A DNA stretch of 64,000 nucleotides from NCBI RefSeq assembly GCF_034929435.1, contig NZ_JAYFUM010000009.1, forward strand, positions 124,001-188,000, given 5' to 3'. Positions 1 to 8,103 of this stretch are shown here, one piece after another. Source of the DNA: Arcicella rigui. GTDB taxonomy: Bacteria; Bacteroidota; Bacteroidia; Cytophagales; Spirosomataceae. Position 1 is the stretch's first letter. Each line of letters begins with the position of its first letter. A program made the position numbers and the translations under genes. The notes under the pieces are model-generated. The model saw only the letters and a list, made by a program, of their open reading frames with translations. It searched no databases and was not told the origin of the DNA.

Positions 1-1
1 C

Positions 2-1213
2 GAAACCTTCGAAAAAATGGGGAACGTTGATGAATCTATCAAATACTTTAAGTTGTATAAATCTTTCCATGATGCCGAACAAAAAAATAAAGTTGAAAAA
101 CTGGATTATGAATTGCAAAAGGAAAGCCTCAATAAGCAAATTGCAGAGTTGAATGCCAAAACAAAAGAAATTGAGCTTCAACAAAACGAGAAGAAATTAG
201 AAGAAAGTAAAGAGTTACTTCGGATTAAAAATAATGCTTACAAAGAACTTTATAAAAATTTTACGAAGGCAGAATTAATTGTAGAACTTCAAAAAAAACA
301 GATTAAAGTAGAAGAAGCAGAAGCACAAGCCAAACAAGCCGAAGCCGATATTCTTAAAAAAGAAAGATGGTATGTTTGGGTGATAGCAATCATCATTACT
401 TTAGCGGTATTAATTATTGCTACGATTATTTATTTGAACAGTAGAAAAATCAAACAACAGAATCAGCAATTACATCAACAAAATATCGCAATCGCCAAGC
501 AAAAAGAGCAATTAGCGATTTCAAATGATGTAAAAAATAAAATCTTTTCAATTATCGCACACGACCTTCGTGGACCAATTGGTTCATTGAAGAGTTTCTT
601 TATGATTTTAGAAGAATTTGATGATATTCCAGAAGATGTTCAAGAGATTTTGGAACAATTGAACATTGAAAACTCTCAGATTTCTAATATATTAGACAAC
701 TTATTGAACTGGGCAAAAACCCAAATGGCTGAACTTACGCCTAAACTACAAGCCGTAAATGTAAACCAAGTAGTAGAAGAAAACGTAAATCTTTTACAAA
801 GAATAGCCGAAGGAAAAATCATTACGCTTAAAAATGAAGTACCTAAAAGCTTGGTGGCTCATTCTGATGTAGAAATGACCAAGATTGTCTTTAGAAATTT
901 AATTCAAAACGCATTAAAATTCACAAAAGCAGAAGGAACAGTAACCATTACGGGAAAAAGATTAAGTGACGATTTATTAGAATTTAAAGTAATTGATAGC
1001 GGCGTAGGCATGAGTGCTGAAAAAGTGCAAACCTTATTTAACTTAAAGAGCAATAAGTCCACTTATGGTACTAATAATGAAAAAGGAACAGGACTTGGGC
1101 TTGTACTTTGCAACGACTTTATAAGAATATGCGGTGGTAGCCTTGTTGTCACCAGTGAAGAAAACGTAGGAACTACCATTACTGTAACCTTGAATACAAA
1201 CCATGATTCGTAA
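2..1213 (+). CDS. TPR-type sensor histidine kinase (5' end outside window)
   Basis: The reading frame is open to the left edge, so the true start is outside; residue numbers here count from the ATG at 17. The visible part starts with the end of a TPR-like helix (ESIKYFKLYKSF), followed by a long coiled coil (about 20-115), one membrane segment (about 117-140), a second coiled coil, and a histidine kinase core. The H-box is AHDLRGP with the phospho-acceptor at about His182, the N-box NLIQNALKF at about 294-302, and the G-boxes DSGVGM and GTGLGLVL lie at about 330-360. No receiver domain is fused, and no response regulator gene is visible. The 3' end overlaps the next gene by 11 bp, which suggests translational coupling. 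By family it autophosphorylates and signals to an unknown regulator; the stimulus is unknown. Confidence 0.9.
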   Translation, partial: ETFEKMGNVDESIKYFKLYKSFHDAEQKNKVEKLDYELQKESLNKQIAELNAKTKEIELQQNEKKLEESKELLRIKNNAYKELYKNFTKAELIVELQKKQIKVEEAEAQAKQAEADILKKERWYVWVIAIIITLAVLIIATIIYLNSRKIKQQNQQLHQQNIAIAKQKEQLAISNDVKNKIFSIIAHDLRGPIGSLKSFFMILEEFDDIPEDVQEILEQLNIENSQISNILDNLLNWAKTQMAELTPKLQAVNVNQVVEENVNLLQRIAEGKIITLKNEVPKSLVAHSDVEMTKIVFRNLIQNALKFTKAEGTVTITGKRLSDDLLEFKVIDSGVGMSAEKVQTLFNLKSNKSTYGTNNEKGTGLGLVLCNDFIRICGGSLVVTSEENVGTTITVTLNTNHDS

Positions 1214-2954
1214 AAACATTTTAAAATCAATGATTTTGGCAGCTTTGGCATTTAATGCTTCGGCACAAACTGCCCAAACTATCAAACCAAAGTATTTTAA
1301 AGATAATTCAACAGGTAAATTATACTGGAACAAAAAATTGCCAGTATATATTTGGGTTTCAACCACCCCCGACCACGCTGAACAACTTTTACAAAAATCT
1401 TCAAATGAAAAGTACTCTGTACCTTTTTATTTAGATACCGAAGGCGTTAATTTCATTCGTTCTAAAAACGCAGTTGACCCTGTTACCAAAGAACCTGTGA
1501 AGCCCTTGCAAGAAGTAATGTTAGAAGTATATGCCGATGGTGTAGCCCCAGAAACGGGCGTTACTTTTTATAATGGCTTCAGAAAATATGTTAATGCTAC
1601 TGGAAAAGTTTTTTATGGCCCTTATGTCAATTTCAATTTGCAAGCAACTGATAAAACCAGTGGGGTTGAATCTATTTTCTACTCAATCAACAGTAGTCCT
1701 TTTGAAGTATATCACACTGAGAAAAAATTATCAACTCAGGGCAATTATACGCTTAAATTCTTCGCCAGTGACCGTGTAGGAAATGCAGGAAAAGTACAAG
1801 AGCAAATTTTTACGGTAGATAATACTCCGCCGTTTACCAATTTGAACGTAAATGGTATTACAGACGAAAAAGCAGTTTCTTTTACCAGTAAAATGTATTT
1901 CAATATGGTTGATAGCATTGCTGGGTTGAAACAAACTTACTACAAATTTGATAATGGGAATTATGTTCCTTATGATGGTGCTTCGATTCCATTTTCGGCA
2001 TTAAATGAAGGACAACATACTTTGGCGTATTATTCAACGGATAATGTCAATAACCAAGAACCAGAGAAAAAATTCGATTTCTTTCTCGATAAAAGCTCAC
2101 CTTTGATGGCTGCTGATATTTTGGGAGATAGATACATTGCCAATAATATCATTTATTTCTCTGGAAAAACGAAATTAAAATTAACAGCCATTGATAATAA
2201 AGTAGGCGTTAAAGTAGTAAAATATGCTATTGATAATCAGCCATTTACTACTTATAGCAATCCGTTCTATTTGCCAAGTATTTCGGGTTTACACAGCATT
2301 CGCTACTATTCAATTGATAATTTAGATAATCAAACTACGGGTGTAACAGGAGTTGGTTATGAAGAGTACAAACACAGTGTAAGTAAAGTATATGTTGACT
2401 TGACAGGGCCTACGCTCTCGCATGAAATTATTGGTGATGTTGTGATTAGAAGAGACACGATGCTTTTAGGACCAAACAATTTTATTAAACTAAATGCTGT
2501 TGACCCAGAATCTGGTTTACAAAAAGTTACATATAGTTTTGATGGTAAGCTGATTGAGAATGATTACACAACGCCAATCAAAATGACACAAAAGGGCGTT
2601 CATACATTTGAATACTTCGGTTATGACAATGTAAACAACCGTAATGTAGCTGCCTTTACATTTATTAGTGATATTGAAGGCCCAGAATTATTCAATTTCT
2701 TTACCGTAGGAAGTATCAGTAGCAAACAAGGCTTAGAAGTATATCCTTCAAAAGTTGGCTTCTCTCTGGCAGGAACAGACGTTTTGGCGGGCTTAAAAAC
2801 TATTACATATAGTATTAATGGTCAGCCAGCGAAATTGTACACTACTACCGTGAATGGATTTAAACCAAATACAAAATATACCATCAAAATTGTAGGAACA
2901 GACTACTTGGGAAATCAATCTTCAAAAGAAGTTAGTTTCTTAACTGGGAAGTAA
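1203..2954 (+). CDS. Secreted protein with OmpL47-like beta repeats
   Basis: 583 residues with a Sec signal peptide (NILKSMILAALAFNASAQ, cleavage near 22). After an N-terminal region with no recognised domain, about four or five repeats of 80-100 residues follow. Each repeat has the pattern D-x-x-S/A-G-(V/L)-x-x-(I/V)-x-Y-S/A-(I/F)-(N/D), then (G)xHxxxYYSxDxxxN. This matches OmpL47-type/Ig-like modules found in Bacteroidota and Leptospira surface proteins. There is no type IX sorting domain at the C-terminus (it ends KEVSFLTGK), so a periplasmic or Sec-only surface location is inferred. The start overlaps the kinase gene by 11 bp, making a functional link plausible, for example a sensed or controlled envelope component. 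No enzyme motif was found. Confidence 0.75.
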   Translation: MIRKNILKSMILAALAFNASAQTAQTIKPKYFKDNSTGKLYWNKKLPVYIWVSTTPDHAEQLLQKSSNEKYSVPFYLDTEGVNFIRSKNAVDPVTKEPVKPLQEVMLEVYADGVAPETGVTFYNGFRKYVNATGKVFYGPYVNFNLQATDKTSGVESIFYSINSSPFEVYHTEKKLSTQGNYTLKFFASDRVGNAGKVQEQIFTVDNTPPFTNLNVNGITDEKAVSFTSKMYFNMVDSIAGLKQTYYKFDNGNYVPYDGASIPFSALNEGQHTLAYYSTDNVNNQEPEKKFDFFLDKSSPLMAADILGDRYIANNIIYFSGKTKLKLTAIDNKVGVKVVKYAIDNQPFTTYSNPFYLPSISGLHSIRYYSIDNLDNQTTGVTGVGYEEYKHSVSKVYVDLTGPTLSHEIIGDVVIRRDTMLLGPNNFIKLNAVDPESGLQKVTYSFDGKLIENDYTTPIKMTQKGVHTFEYFGYDNVNNRNVAAFTFISDIEGPELFNFFTVGSISSKQGLEVYPSKVGFSLAGTDVLAGLKTITYSINGQPAKLYTTTVNGFKPNTKYTIKIVGTDYLGNQSSKEVSFLTGK

Positions 2955-2971
2955 CATTAATTTTCAAAATC

Positions 2972-3009
2972 AAAAAGCCGTCAAAATTAAATTTTTGACG
3001 GCTTTTTTT
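2972..3009. terminator. Bidirectional terminator
   Basis: The stem AAAAAGCCGTCAAAA pairs with TTTTGACGGCTTTTT around a short AT loop. It lies between two convergent genes and has an A-run on one side and a T-run on the other, so it can serve both strands. Confidence 0.85.
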
Positions 3010-3024
3010 GATACTTATCAATTT

Positions 3025-4497
3025 TTATAAATCTGCAACTTTCCAGCCAGAACGATATTCACGACCAACAAATTGATTGGCATCATCAAAATTAGTGATT
3101 TTCATATCGTTGCCATTCCAGAGTAATTTATTTCTTCCATAGAAATCAAATCCACCTCTTTCATTCTTTTTACGAAGCATATAACTACGAATGGCTAAAT
3201 TACCCATCAAAACAGTTTCAGTAAGTGGCCCAGAATAATCAAACGAAGAAGTTAAAGCTTTGTGTTCTTTACTTTCAAAACCTGCCTTACAAGCATTTGT
3301 CCAACTTACTTGGTGTCCGTACTCAGGTAATCCTTTCACATCGCTTGGAATATCTTTTGGCATTTCGATTTTCTCACCTGATTTCAAATAGATTTTAGGG
3401 TCATTGCCATACATTCCGATAGTCATAATTCCTTTTGTACCTGTCAAGATAATACCGTTTGCTCCAGCATCATTACTGATTGGTTCATTGGCAGGAATCA
3501 AGTCTGGGTGCATTGGTCTGATACCGCCATCCATCCAAATCATTTTCATTGGTGTTTTATTCTTCTTGGTTTCAGGGAATTTAATTTCCACATGAGACGA
3601 AGGCGGACAACCTTCTGGAATGTACTCTGGCGTCCAATCTTTAATAAATACCGCTCCAACGCTACATTCTACTTCTGTTGGATAGCCCAAACCTAAAATT
3701 CTAAAAGCAGAGTCGATTGTATGACAGCCAATATCTCCTAAAGCACCTGTACCAAAATTCCACCAACCACGCCATTTGAATGGATGATACAATGGATGAT
3801 AGTCAACCCATTGAGCCGGCCCAACCCAAGTATCCCAGTCTTGTGGAGACATAGCATCAATTAATTTTGGTTTGTCTGTTGGCACTGGAATACCTTGTGG
3901 CCAAACAGGACGGTTTGTCCAAATATTTACGGTATGTACTGGTCCAATTTTACCTTCATCAAACCATTTCATCGCTACATTCTGAGCAGGGTTTGAAGAC
4001 CCCTGATTTCCCATTTGTGTAACTACTTTGTACTTTCTGGCAGCGTTTGTCAATAAACGAGCCTCAGCAATATTATGCGTTAATGGTTTTTGTACATAAA
4101 CGTGCTTTCCTTGCTGCATACAAGCCATGGCTGCATAAGCATGGAAATGGTCGGGCGTTGAAATCGTTACGGCATCAATATCCGAACGCATTTCATCCAA
4201 CATTACTCTAAAATCACGGTATTTTTTAGCATTAGGGAATTTATCAAAGGCAGTTTTAGCTCTTGAAAAATCGACATCACAAAGCGCTACTACGTTGGAA
4301 GTTCCATTGTTATAGGCATTTATAATATCAGATTGACCTTTACCACCTGCACCGATGGCTGCAATATTAAGTTTATCGCTTGGGGCAATAAAGCCTTTAC
4401 CAAGCACGTGCCGAGGAACAATAAAAAAGCTACCAACGGCTAAAGAACCTTTTTTTAGAAAATCTCTTCTGGAGTTTTGCTGTTTAGAATTGGACAT
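3025..4497 (-). CDS. Gfo/Idh/MocA family oxidoreductase, Tat-exported
   Basis: 490 residues. The twin-arginine signal RRDFLKK is at 10-16, followed by a hydrophobic stretch, so export to the periplasm by Tat is expected. The Rossmann motif IGAGGKG is at 48-54 for NAD(P). The usual EKP motif of the family reads VQKP here (GKHVYVQKPLTHN). The C-terminal half is the alpha/beta substrate domain, with HxxD-type residues (DIGCHTIDSAF). Family members act on sugars or inositols, and secreted relatives include nucleotide-bound glycoside-processing enzymes; the substrate cannot be read from the sequence. It is convergent with the repeat-protein gene and has no obvious partner next to it. Confidence 0.88.
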   Translation of the reverse strand: MSNSKQQNSRRDFLKKGSLAVGSFFIVPRHVLGKGFIAPSDKLNIAAIGAGGKGQSDIINAYNNGTSNVVALCDVDFSRAKTAFDKFPNAKKYRDFRVMLDEMRSDIDAVTISTPDHFHAYAAMACMQQGKHVYVQKPLTHNIAEARLLTNAARKYKVVTQMGNQGSSNPAQNVAMKWFDEGKIGPVHTVNIWTNRPVWPQGIPVPTDKPKLIDAMSPQDWDTWVGPAQWVDYHPLYHPFKWRGWWNFGTGALGDIGCHTIDSAFRILGLGYPTEVECSVGAVFIKDWTPEYIPEGCPPSSHVEIKFPETKKNKTPMKMIWMDGGIRPMHPDLIPANEPISNDAGANGIILTGTKGIMTIGMYGNDPKIYLKSGEKIEMPKDIPSDVKGLPEYGHQVSWTNACKAGFESKEHKALTSSFDYSGPLTETVLMGNLAIRSYMLRKKNERGGFDFYGRNKLLWNGNDMKITNFDDANQFVGREYRSGWKVADL

Positions 4498-4577
4498 AGT
4501 TAATTTTGAGTTTGCTTTAGAATAAAACTCAAATTACGTTTATTCAACAAAAACTTTATCCTGTTATAGCAATAATT

Positions 4578-5453
4578 CTATTTAGAAAGTTTTAAATGAT
4601 AGCCAACAGTGGGAATTAAAAATACTTTTGAGTCACTTGATGTTAAACCTGCTGGAAAAGCAATGTTTATATCAAAAGCATGTCTTGCTCTATCGAAACG
4701 TAAGCCTCCCGAAAATACAAATCCATCCTCAATACTCAATCCGTTATCTAAAGCAAAAAAGTTTTCAGTAAAGAAGGTAAGGTTCGGCGATATTTTTTTC
4801 ATGTATCCGATTGATACTCCTACACTTCCACTGTTATCTTCTACAAAAAAAACTGGACTTATATTAAAAAACTCTTCTTTCTTTCCTAAACTCAGCGAAG
4901 GAATTACGGCTAAAGTATGTCCAATATGATCTCCTCCTAAAAGATTTCCAGAAACAGATAGATTTACTTTTTTGTTGGATATGACGTTTAGTTTAGCTTT
5001 TAAATTATAAAATTCAGTTGGAATAATAGTAAAAAAGCCTGCTCCAACACTTAGCCTTTTGGTAACACCAATAGCAAACTCGCTATAATAAACCATTATA
5101 TTGTGGTATTCTACGGCTTCGGCTTCTACTGGAAATGCGGTGGGTGTAAACATAAAGCGATTTACAAATCGGTTTTCATAATACGATTTATTGAAAGTAC
5201 TTTTATTTTTATCGTACAATTCCATACTCAAAATCTGGTCGGCTTTTACTGTAACAAGCCCCATATTTTCAGTTTGGATTTTACTTTCAACGGTATTTTG
5301 CTCAATGATTTTACCAAGTAATTGCGTGCCATCTTTCAAACGAATGATGAAAATACTGGGAACGGACACGGTGGTATCTTTTTTATAATAATCTTGAGCA
5401 GTGGCACAAAAGCCAACTAAAATGAAGCAAAATAGAAGCAAGCCTTTTTTCAT
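4578..5453 (-). CDS. Hypothetical outer-membrane-type protein
   Basis: I do not recognise a named family. I chose the ATG at 5453 because it places a clean signal peptide first (MKKGLLLFCFILVGFCATAQ); the longer frame to 5504 adds an unlikely leader. After cleavage, a small domain (IIRLKDGTQLLGKIIEQ) resembles the LSM-like ligand-binding start seen in other Bacteroidota exported proteins. About 180 residues of alternating hydrophobic strands follow (FAIGVTKRLSVGAGFF, GSVGVSIGYMKKISPN, FSGGLRFDRARHAFDI), typical of a small beta barrel. It ends in aromatic/Leu-rich strands (VGYHLKLSK). An outer-membrane location is inferred; function is unknown. Confidence 0.6.
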   Translation of the reverse strand: MKKGLLLFCFILVGFCATAQDYYKKDTTVSVPSIFIIRLKDGTQLLGKIIEQNTVESKIQTENMGLVTVKADQILSMELYDKNKSTFNKSYYENRFVNRFMFTPTAFPVEAEAVEYHNIMVYYSEFAIGVTKRLSVGAGFFTIIPTEFYNLKAKLNVISNKKVNLSVSGNLLGGDHIGHTLAVIPSLSLGKKEEFFNISPVFFVEDNSGSVGVSIGYMKKISPNLTFFTENFFALDNGLSIEDGFVFSGGLRFDRARHAFDINIAFPAGLTSSDSKVFLIPTVGYHLKLSK

Positions 5454-5530
5454 AGTAATATCAGAGATGTTTATAGAGGTTTTAATTAATAACAAAATAA
5501 GCAATGTAATGCTACATTGCTTAAAATGGT

Positions 5531-5836
5531 TTAAAAAATTTCTTGAAGTAAACTCGCAAAAAACACATACTTTCCTCGGTATCGTTTATCAACTGACAAG
5601 TTTAGGTCGTCTAAATAATCATTTTCATATACTTCAAAACCTTCAATACTATCAAAAAAATATTGCACAGAGTAAGTAACTCCGCCATTATCAATTTCAG
5701 TAAGTAATTTCAGCATTTTAAAGCTTTTCGGAAAACCAGTACGCATAACATTTGGGATGTGTGTAGTTCGCATCCAATCCAAAAAATCCGCCTCAGCGTT
5801 TAAGTCGATATTATAAGTAATATTATGAAATAGCAT
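5531..5836 (-). CDS. DUF4286 family protein
   Basis: 101 residues, the normal size for this family. Recognisable family features are the opening beta strand ITYNIDLNAEADFLDWM, then HIPNVMRTG and the GGVTYSVQYF strand, consistent with a ferredoxin-like/dimeric alpha-beta barrel fold. Function is unknown in the family. It lies downstream of gldF on the same strand, separated by a 270 bp repeat-filled gap, so co-transcription is uncertain. Confidence 0.8.
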   Translation of the reverse strand: MLFHNITYNIDLNAEADFLDWMRTTHIPNVMRTGFPKSFKMLKLLTEIDNGGVTYSVQYFFDSIEGFEVYENDYLDDLNLSVDKRYRGKYVFFASLLQEIF

Positions 5837-5850
5837 GAATTGTATTGTTT

Positions 5851-6098
5851 TTAGCTGTGAGCTATGAGCAGTTAGCTTTGAGCTTTTTTTTGCTTTTTAA
5901 GTCTTAAATTTAAAATCTTACTTCTTGAAGTCCTAAAGTCTAAAATCTTACTTCTTGTATCTTAAAGCTATAAAGTCCCAAGTCATAAAATCAAAAATCT
6001 AAAATCTTGTTTCTTGAATCTTGTATCTTAAAGTCTTTAAGTCCTAAATCTTAAAGTCCTAAAGTCTAAAATCTTGTATCTTGCTTCTTGTATCTCAA
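5851..6098. repeat. Degenerate word-repeat tract between gldF and DUF4286
   Basis: Almost the whole gap is built of short similar words (AAAGTC, TAAAATCTT, CTTCTTGTATCTT). GTCCTAAAGTCTAAAATCTT occurs exactly at 5930-5949 and 6056-6075. The part near the DUF4286 start (5851-5884) uses a different word (TAGCTGTGAGCTATGAG), which is also the word used at 7964-8103. The tract stops about 10 bp from the gldF stop codon. No reading frame of note was seen. Confidence 0.8.
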
Positions 6099-6107
6099 TA
6101 AAAAAAC

Positions 6108-6830
6108 TCATCTAATCGTCGATAATTTCAATTTTGTTCCCCAAAGAGCTATGAATATCACTGAAAAAAAGTAAATAAGATTTCTGGAATCAATCAAGCC
6201 TTTACCTAAAGCATCGTATTGATAATCAAGACCTAATTGATTAAAAATATAGGCAAAATCACCCAAGAATGATAATTGTGCTAATTGTCCGATTCCATAA
6301 TACAAAAACAAACAAATCGTAAATGCCAGAATAAAAGCAGTTACTTGGTTGTCGGTTAATGAAGAAGTAAAAATTCCAATTGCCACAAATACACAAGCCA
6401 AAAAGAAAAGCCCCAAGTAAGAACTAATGACGGCGGCGGTATCAATATTTCCTTGTGGATTGCCCAACTGATATACAGAGTAATAATAAATTGCCGTAGG
6501 CAGAAGAGATAACAATACCAAATAGCAACAAGCAAAGTACTTTCCGAGAATAATCTGCCATTTTGAAAGCGGTTTAGTAAACAGTAACTCAATAGTTCCC
6601 GTTTTTACTTCCTCCGCAAAAGCCTTCATGGTAATAGCAGGTATCAGAAACAAAAAGATAAAAGGAGCAACTTGAAAAAAAGAAGACAAATCTGCATAGC
6701 CAAAGTCAAGAATATTGTCTTTGAAAAACCATACAAATAAACCAGTAGCCGTAAAAAAAACACCAATAACAATATAGCCTACCAAGGAGCTAAGAAAAGT
6801 ATTGACTTCTTTTTTGAAGATTTGATACAT
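6108..6830 (-). CDS. gldF: Gliding-motility ABC transporter permease GldF
   Basis: 240 residues with about six hydrophobic segments, an ABC-2 type permease. It begins MYQIFKKEVNTFLSSLVGY and carries the EVKTGTIELLFTKPLSKWQIILGKY stretch typical of GldF and NosY-like permeases. In flavobacteria GldF works with the membrane protein GldG and the ATPase GldA; these support gliding in some species. Here the gene that follows in the transcription direction is DUF4286, not gldG. Immediately upstream are two DUF4199 membrane proteins with short spacing (30 bp), so they are probably co-transcribed with it. Confidence 0.85.
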   Translation of the reverse strand: MYQIFKKEVNTFLSSLVGYIVIGVFFTATGLFVWFFKDNILDFGYADLSSFFQVAPFIFLFLIPAITMKAFAEEVKTGTIELLFTKPLSKWQIILGKYFACCYLVLLSLLPTAIYYYSVYQLGNPQGNIDTAAVISSYLGLFFLACVFVAIGIFTSSLTDNQVTAFILAFTICLFLYYGIGQLAQLSFLGDFAYIFNQLGLDYQYDALGKGLIDSRNLIYFFSVIFIALWGTKLKLSTIR

Positions 6831-6860
6831 AATAAATTATCTTTTGCAAATGCTGAACGC

Positions 6861-7394
6861 TTACTCAAAAATTGATTTTTCCTTTTTCAGAATCGCAGAA
6901 ATGACCAAAGCCAGCAATAATCCAGTTAGAAAACCCATAAAAATCGTAACGATGAAAGCTAAACTTGGGTCGGTAGCCCAAGCAATAATTTTCTCATTCA
7001 TTTCCATTTGTGCTTCTGAACCGCCTTGTTCTTCCATTTTTTCACGCATCATATTCGCCTGACGCACTACTTCTGAATTATCAATATATTTAATGTAAAG
7101 CATATTGAAACCTCCAGAAACAACTCCCCAAACTGTTCCAGCCAACAAACCAATTCCCAAACCTTGTCCGTAGGTCATCAAATCGTTGTTTTGACTTTTA
7201 AAATCTTTCATTGCCAATACTTGTATCAAGCAAGTAAATGCCAAAGCAATAATACTTAGAACAAAACCAATAGAAGCATCGCCAGTATTCTTAATACCTA
7301 AAAATTGGGTTGCCAATGATAAAATAATGGAGATAATCCCAGAAATCAATCCCCATTTAAGAGCAATTCGAGTAGTAGTTGTTTGATTTTCCAT
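6861..7394 (-). CDS. DUF4199 membrane protein
   Basis: 177 residues, mostly hydrophobic, with four predicted membrane helices: two near the N-terminus (WGLISGIISIILSLA, IGFVLSIIALAFTCLIQV), one in the middle (GQGLGIGLLAGTVWGVVSGG) and one at the C-terminus (FIVTIFMGFLTGLLLALVISAI). A charged Met/Glu-rich loop lies between the last two (MMREKMEEQGG). The layout matches DUF4199, common in Bacteroidota, with no known function. The next gene upstream is a second copy of the family 2 bp away, and gldF follows 30 bp downstream. Confidence 0.75.
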   Translation of the reverse strand: MENQTTTTRIALKWGLISGIISIILSLATQFLGIKNTGDASIGFVLSIIALAFTCLIQVLAMKDFKSQNNDLMTYGQGLGIGLLAGTVWGVVSGGFNMLYIKYIDNSEVVRQANMMREKMEEQGGSEAQMEMNEKIIAWATDPSLAFIVTIFMGFLTGLLLALVISAILKKEKSIFE

Positions 7395-7396
7395 TG

Positions 7397-7948
7397 TTAC
7401 TTGTTTTTAATATACACATATTGCTTTCTAAAAAACAGAGAAATCATAATTGAAACAAGGATTCCTAAAGGGATTTTTCCTTTCAGACCAATGATTTCGT
7501 CAACAGCAATATCTTTTGGCGATAATACTTTAAAAGCGGCAATAATACTGTTGAACGATTCTACACCCATTTCTTTGATATATCCATTTTTTACAGAAGG
7601 CATTTGAAGCATCTGAATTGTTTGTGAAATATAGTCAGATAAAATGGTATTTCCAGATGAACTTAACCAAAAATAAAGTCCAACAGCACTTACAATTGCT
7701 CCGAAAAGATTCGTAAGGTTTGCTACGGCAAGTCCTTCCCAAAAATGTAAAGTTTGGTCAGTGTTATTCTTACGATATGCACGAACAGCCAAAACCATAC
7801 AAACAAAACTTAGCAAAACAGAAGGTGCTTTTTTGCCATCTAAAGGTACTTGTCCAAGACTTTTTACAAACAGACAGTATCCTAAAGTAAGAAAACCAGC
7901 CAATAAACCGTAAAGAACAATGGTTTTGATAAATGATTTATTAAACAT
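7397..7948 (-). CDS. DUF4199 membrane protein (paralogue)
   Basis: 183 residues with the same four-helix layout as its neighbour: helix 1 IVLYGLLAGFLTLGYC, helix 2 SVLLSFVCMVLAVRAYR, helix 3 about LFGAIVSAVGLYFWL, and the last GILVSIMISLFF before a basic tail. Only 2 bp separate it from the following DUF4199 gene, so translation is probably coupled. Sequence identity between the two copies is low by eye, so the duplication is old or the genes are a conserved pair. Upstream lies a repeat-filled gap and the dihydroorotase-like gene. Confidence 0.72.
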   Translation of the reverse strand: MFNKSFIKTIVLYGLLAGFLTLGYCLFVKSLGQVPLDGKKAPSVLLSFVCMVLAVRAYRKNNTDQTLHFWEGLAVANLTNLFGAIVSAVGLYFWLSSSGNTILSDYISQTIQMLQMPSVKNGYIKEMGVESFNSIIAAFKVLSPKDIAVDEIIGLKGKIPLGILVSIMISLFFRKQYVYIKNK

Positions 7949-7963
7949 TTTTTTGATTTTTTT

Positions 7964-8103
7964 AGCTACGAGCTGTGAGATTTGAGCTATGAGATTTAAG
8001 CTTTGAGCTATAAGCCTTGAGCTATGAGTAAAACAAAGTTGAAAGTTGACTCACAAGCTCATAACTCATAGCTCATCGCTCACAGCTTATAGCTCAAAGC
8101 TTA
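7964..8103. repeat. Inverted word-repeat block, GAGCTATGAG type
   Basis: The left arm (7964-8028) repeats GAGCTATGAG-like words. The right arm (8051-8103) repeats the complement (CTCATAGCTC). TAAGCTTTGAGCTATAAGC at 7997-8015 has an exact reverse complement at 8085-8103. The right arm runs through the stop codon of the dihydroorotase-like gene (8101-8103), and the left arm begins about 15 bp before the DUF4199 start. Confidence 0.85.

Noticed and set aside
1043..1366. Reverse-strand reading frames within the kinase and repeat-protein genes
   Set aside because: They are shadows of well-supported genes and lack family similarity or starts of their own; the same holds for the frames opposite sprA, thiC and murF-alr.
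5851..6098. CRISPR-like repeats
   Set aside because: Words are short, variable and without constant-length spacers; no cas genes nearby.
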